Shown one piece after another: positions 6,651 through 9,169 of a DNA stretch of 9,169 nucleotides. The position numbers and the translations under genes were made by a program. Positions within the stretch are counted from its first letter, which is position 1. Each line of letters begins with the position of its first letter. This DNA comes from Actinomycetales bacterium (lineage in GTDB: Bacteria; Actinomycetota; Actinomycetes; Actinomycetales; BWSM-131), in contig JASBSH010000134.1 in NCBI GenBank assembly GCA_030149025.1, positions 1 to 9,169 on the forward strand, written 5' to 3'. The notes below the pieces were generated by a model that saw only the letters and a list, made by a program, of their open reading frames with translations, made no database searches and was not told the DNA's origin.

Positions 6651-6663
6651 CGTACCAGGTACG
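6651..6663. repeat. 13-base palindrome CGTACC-A-GGTACG
   Basis: Perfect 6-base arms around a single central A sit in the 5' leader of the GT2 gene and end exactly where its Shine-Dalgarno begins. The size suits an operator half-site pair. A one-base centre makes an RNA hairpin unlikely without melting inner pairs. Confidence 0.55.
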
Positions 6664-6748
6664 GGCTTCCATACGGGCGGCCGTGGCCGTGGACGTGGAT
6701 CCGGTGCTTGCCGAGCTACCCGTTCTGCGCGGTTCCCATGCGTCACTC

Positions 6749-6770
6749 CCACCGCAAGCCCACCGCAAGC
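6749..6770. repeat. Exact 11-base tandem repeat (CCACCGCAAGC twice)
   Basis: Two identical 11-base copies abut directly, a period of about one helical turn. A shortened copy (ACCGCAAGC) recurs at 6913-6921. The location is the middle of the divergent intergenic region, where a regulator could act on both operons. Confidence 0.6.
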
Positions 6771-6928
6771 GGGGCGGAGGCGCACTTCTCAAGATGTCGA
6801 GAGTCGGTATCGCCGGTACAACGGAGGTACGTCGCTCGGAGGGGGAGAGGGCGGCACGGCTCGACAGCGATGTCGGACCGGCAATCGCGGTTGAGTGAGC
6901 AGCCGCGCTCTGACCGCAAGCTCGGGAA

Positions 6929-6934
6929 GGGGAG
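6929..6934 (+). promoter_or_regulatory. Shine-Dalgarno deciding the GT4-like start
   Basis: GGGGAG, within a longer purine run GGGAAGGGGAG, lies four bases before the ATG at 6939. The in-frame ATG at 6870 has no such sequence before it. Confidence 0.7.
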
Positions 6935-6938
6935 CGGG

Positions 6939-8096
6939 ATGACGCAGCATTGTCCGGGGGAGGTCGCTGCGCACGGCCAAGCGCTCGCGGTCCTCGAAGT
7001 GACCACGAGCAACACTCGGCACGCGGCCTCCGATCCTGTTCTCGACCACGTGGTCAGCGAGCTCGAGGACCGACGTCGCGCCGTGCACGTGTGGCGAGCG
7101 GAGGTTCCCGACCGCGCGCCCGGTTCATGGCTACCCGCGTTGGCCGAGAACATTCGCGCGAATCTTCACCGCCCGGGCGACGGCGGGGCGCCCTCGTCCG
7201 TCCACGCCTTCGGCTGGCGGGCCGCGGTGGCACTGGCGGCCGCCTCCTCTCCGGACGCACCCGCGCTGGTGGCGCACCTCGGCGACGGCCCGGGCGGAGC
7301 CGGTCGCGACGACATCGCCACCCGCAAGCTCGAGCGGCTGCTGTGGGCGTCGGCCCGCACCGTCGACGCCGTCGTCCTGGACTCGGAGTGGGCGATCAAC
7401 CGTGCGGCCGCGTGCGGGGTACCGCGCCGCCGTCTGGTGCGGGGGCTTCCCGTGGTGACTAGCCCGGACGCCGACGTCCCTTGGTCGATCAGGGACGGCG
7501 CCCGCTCGCCGCGGCTGGTGGCCGTCGGAGGCGTCGGTCCGACGGCGGGCACGGACACGCTCTTGGATGCCGTGGCGCGCATGCCCCATGTGGAGCTGGT
7601 GGTGGCAGCCCCGTCCGATGTCGCGGAGTCGCGACTGGTCAAGGCCCGGCGGTGGCTGCATCGGCGCGGCAACGGCGCCGGGGACAAGGTCCGCCTGGAG
7701 AGGTTCTGTCGCAGTCTGCTGGAGGACTGTGACGTGGTGGTGGACGCCGGCACCGGCGCGGGCTGCGCGGACGGCGTGGTGCGGGCCATGGCGCACCGGC
7801 GGGCGGTCATCGCGTCCGACGTGGGGCCGCGAGCGGAGGCGGTCGTCGCGGGCACGACAGGTGAGCTCGTCGCACCAGGCGACCCACGCCGGTGGCGCGA
7901 CACGATCCTCCAGCTCCTGCAGGACCCGTTCCGGCTCGAGGCCTACGGGGACGCCGGCTACGAGCGCAGCCGTGTCGGGTTCGCGCCGGCGCGGCGCGCC
8001 GAGCTGATGCTGCACCTCGACGAACGGCTGGCCGAGGCGCGGCCGGCCCCGCCGACGATGAAGCTGACCACGAACAGGACGCTCGATGCAGCCTGA
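6939..8096 (+). CDS. GT4-like (GT-B fold) glycosyltransferase homologue with degenerate donor site
   Basis: A 385-aa protein with GT4 architecture. The N-terminal acceptor domain includes SSVHAFGWRAAVALAAA and LVAHLGDGP. A linker helix region LDSEWAINRAAACGVPRRRLV follows, then a Glycos_transf_1-like C-terminal domain with VIASDVGPRAEAVVAGTTGELVAPGDP. The residues that grip the donor diphosphate in active GT4 enzymes are absent. VGRxxPxKG reads VGGVGPTAG, with Gly198 for Arg and Ala203 for Lys. The EX7E motif reads AGCADGVVR, with Ala274 and Arg282 for the two Glu. The frame is intact, so it is not a decayed gene. No signal peptide or membrane helix is seen. The start at 6939 is fixed by GGGGAG. 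Its last 11 bases overlap the sigma factor start. It may be a partner or regulatory protein rather than an enzyme, or it may use a divergent donor mode. Confidence 0.82.
   Translation: MTQHCPGEVAAHGQALAVLEVTTSNTRHAASDPVLDHVVSELEDRRRAVHVWRAEVPDRAPGSWLPALAENIRANLHRPGDGGAPSSVHAFGWRAAVALAAASSPDAPALVAHLGDGPGGAGRDDIATRKLERLLWASARTVDAVVLDSEWAINRAAACGVPRRRLVRGLPVVTSPDADVPWSIRDGARSPRLVAVGGVGPTAGTDTLLDAVARMPHVELVVAAPSDVAESRLVKARRWLHRRGNGAGDKVRLERFCRSLLEDCDVVVDAGTGAGCADGVVRAMAHRRAVIASDVGPRAEAVVAGTTGELVAPGDPRRWRDTILQLLQDPFRLEAYGDAGYERSRVGFAPARRAELMLHLDERLAEARPAPPTMKLTTNRTLDAA
8076..8079 (+). promoter_or_regulatory. Shine-Dalgarno of the sigma factor inside the GT4-like gene
   Basis: AGGA lies six bases before the ATG at 8086, within the last codons of the upstream gene. 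The two products can therefore be made from one transcript with coupled translation. Confidence 0.6.
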
Positions 8097-8898
8097 CGCC
8101 TCCATGCAGACGGGAGACGCCCCGGAGGAGGTGCGCCTGGACGGCCGCCCGGGCCTGCGCTCGGACGTGGACGAGCTGCTGCACGCGGCGGCACGGTGCT
8201 CGTGCCCGAAGAAGCAGCAGCGGCTGCGGTCGGAGGCGGTCACCGCCGCCATGCCGCTCGCCCGCTCCATCGCCCTGCGATACCGGGGCCGGGGGGAGTC
8301 CATGGACGACCTGGTGCAGGTCGCTTACCTCGGCCTGGTGAAGGCGGTGTCCCGCTTCGACCCCGACCGGGGCAGCGACTTCATCGCCTTTGCCACACCG
8401 AGCATCACCGGCGAGGTACGCCGCTGGTTCCGGGACCGCGGCTGGGACGTGCGCCCGCCGCGACGGCTGCAGGACCTGCGGGCGACCATGCTGCCCGCCG
8501 TCCAGGAGCTTGCGCAGGAGCTGGGCCGCACACCGCGCAGCGTCGAGGTCGCCGAGAAGCTCGGGGTGAGCACCGACGAGGTCCTGGAAACCATGCAGGC
8601 CGTCACCGGTTACACGGCGGACTCCCTCGACGCCCCGGTCGACCGCGAGGAGGGTCCGACGCTGGCCGAGACCCTCGGGGGCAACGACGCCGAGCTCGAT
8701 GACATCGAGGACCGGCTCAGCCTGGGACCGCTGCTCGCCCAGCTGCCGCCTCGCGACCGTCACATCCTCAGCCTGCGGTTCTACCGGGGCTGGACGCAGT
8801 CGGAGATCGCCGAGGACATCGGGGTCACCCAGATGCAGGTGTCCCGGCTGCTGACGAAGGCGCTGGGCAGGTTGCGGGAGCAGCTCCTGGCGAGCTAA
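8086..8898 (+). CDS. RNA polymerase sigma factor, SigB/SigF/SigG group
   Basis: A sigma-70 factor of 270 aa that directs RNA polymerase to stress- or development-type promoters. Region 2 runs over residues about 45-115: ALRYRGRG, then ESMDDLVQVAYLGLVKAV from 71, then FDPDRGSDFIAFATPSITGEVRRWFRDRGWDVRPPRRLQDL, which is typical of this group. Region 3 (about 118-165) has ELAQELGRTPRSVEVAEKLG. Region 4 ends with the helix-turn-helix WTQSEIAEDIGVTQMQVSRLL (from W236). The start at 8086 has AGGA six bases upstream and lies inside the GT4-like gene, overlapping it by 11 bases. An ATG five codons later is a weaker alternative. Members of this group are normally held by an anti-sigma factor and an STAS antagonist, but no such gene lies within the window on either side. 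Confidence 0.95.
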   Translation: MQPDASMQTGDAPEEVRLDGRPGLRSDVDELLHAAARCSCPKKQQRLRSEAVTAAMPLARSIALRYRGRGESMDDLVQVAYLGLVKAVSRFDPDRGSDFIAFATPSITGEVRRWFRDRGWDVRPPRRLQDLRATMLPAVQELAQELGRTPRSVEVAEKLGVSTDEVLETMQAVTGYTADSLDAPVDREEGPTLAETLGGNDAELDDIEDRLSLGPLLAQLPPRDRHILSLRFYRGWTQSEIAEDIGVTQMQVSRLLTKALGRLREQLLAS

Positions 8899-8916
8899 CG
8901 GCGGTCTGGTCGTCCG

Positions 8917-9169
8917 CTAACCGTCCGGTGGTTCACGGTCGGGTGGGCCGCTGTTCGCGTCCTTGACTGGGCTGAGTCGTTCGCGCAGGTCGGGGTCGAG
9001 GCCGAGTTCGTGGTCGAGGCGTAGTTGCGCGCCGAGTTCGCTGGCTTGTTTGGCGTGGTCGTGCAGCCGGTTGCGGGTCCATTCGCGTTGTCGGCCGTAG
9101 GTGCGTTTGGACCGCACGTACGGGATGCCGTCGCGCATGGTGATCTCGTAGCTGCCGGCGTGGACGGCG
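8917..9169 (-). CDS. 3' end of a probable DUF222/HNH endonuclease gene (continues past the window)
   Basis: The minus-strand frame is open from the window edge to TAG at 8919-8917, giving 83 residues. It starts AVHAGSYEITMRDGIPYV and continues with a charged helical stretch, KRTYGRQREWTRNRLHDHAK. Actinobacterial DUF222 proteins with a C-terminal HNH nuclease often end in a histidine-rich turn followed by a strand like W.I.MRDG.P, and this end resembles that. The catalytic HNH residues would lie outside the window, so the assignment is tentative. Codons for Glu, Gln and Lys mostly end in A (10 of 12), unlike every other gene here, suggesting a different origin. The ATG at 9138 is internal, not necessarily a start. 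It converges on the sigma factor gene with an 18-base gap. Confidence 0.55.
   Translation of the reverse strand, partial: AVHAGSYEITMRDGIPYVRSKRTYGRQREWTRNRLHDHAKQASELGAQLRLDHELGLDPDLRERLSPVKDANSGPPDREPPDG

Larger units (their letters stand above)
6638..6938. promoter_or_regulatory. Divergent intergenic region between the GT2 operon and the GT4-like/sigma pair
   Basis: These 301 bases must hold the promoters of both divergent units. They contain the palindrome at 6651-6663, the tandem repeat at 6749-6770, and two GGTAC words 11 bases apart (6815-6819 and 6826-6830). A third copy of ACCGCAAGC is at 6913-6921, just before the GT4 ribosome binding site. No convincing -35/-10 pair could be picked by eye on either strand. 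The plus-strand GT4 frame happens to stay open throughout, but nothing before 6939 shows conserved protein features. Confidence 0.6.

Noticed and set aside
6715..6740. SigB/SigF-type promoter (GGGTA on the minus strand) ahead of the GT2 gene
   Set aside because: A GGGTAG -10-like word is present, but the -35 position reads GCAT, not GTTT, so the match is not better than chance.
6794..6898. 34-residue leader peptide before the GT4-like gene
   Set aside because: Its ATG has GGAGG only at a spacing of about 13 bases, and the peptide has no attenuator-like codon run or recognisable signal.
6363..6938. Long upstream extension of the GT4-like gene
   Set aside because: It runs opposite the GT2 coding region. 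Open frames are expected by chance at this GC content, and ATG 6939 has a good ribosome binding site.
8899..8916. Terminator between the sigma factor and right-edge genes
   Set aside because: The gap is 18 bases and no stable stem could be found in or beside it.

Overview
The window comes from a very GC-rich actinobacterium. The signs are strong G/C preference at third codon positions, GTG starts, a SigB/SigF/SigG-type sigma factor, and the tail of a gene resembling an actinobacterial DUF222/HNH endonuclease. The genus cannot be fixed from this sequence. I see no rRNA, tRNA, CRISPR array or transposase.

Layout: (1) A plus-strand operon (1..3243) holds the 3' end of a gene that may be a GmhA-like sedoheptulose-7-phosphate isomerase, a bifunctional heptose-7-phosphate kinase/heptose-1-phosphate adenylyltransferase (hldE), a classical SDR and a family 9 (heptosyltransferase-type) glycosyltransferase. 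Each junction is a 4-base ATGA or GTGA overlap. (2) A convergent minus-strand operon, read from 6637 down to 3315, encodes a GT2 glycosyltransferase, UDP-glucose 6-dehydrogenase (ugd) and UDP-glucuronate decarboxylase/UDP-xylose synthase. (3) A 301-base divergent intergenic region (6638..6938) contains an exact 11-base tandem repeat and a small palindrome touching the GT2 ribosome binding site. (4) A plus-strand pair follows: a GT4-fold protein and a sigma factor whose start lies inside the GT4 3' end. (5) The right edge holds the 3' end of a minus-strand gene, probably HNH/DUF222, with codon use unlike its neighbours.

Taken together the window looks like part of a surface-glycan or glycoconjugate locus. 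One arm would make ADP-heptose by the route Gram-negatives use for the LPS core, with a GT9 enzyme as candidate heptosyltransferase. The other arm would make UDP-glucuronate and then UDP-xylose, with a GT2 enzyme beside it. The most unusual single gene is the GT4-like protein at 6939..8096. It keeps the GT-B C-terminal outline, but by eye it has lost all four residues that normally hold the donor diphosphate, and it overlaps the sigma factor gene. It may be a non-catalytic glycosyltransferase homologue with a structural or regulatory role.
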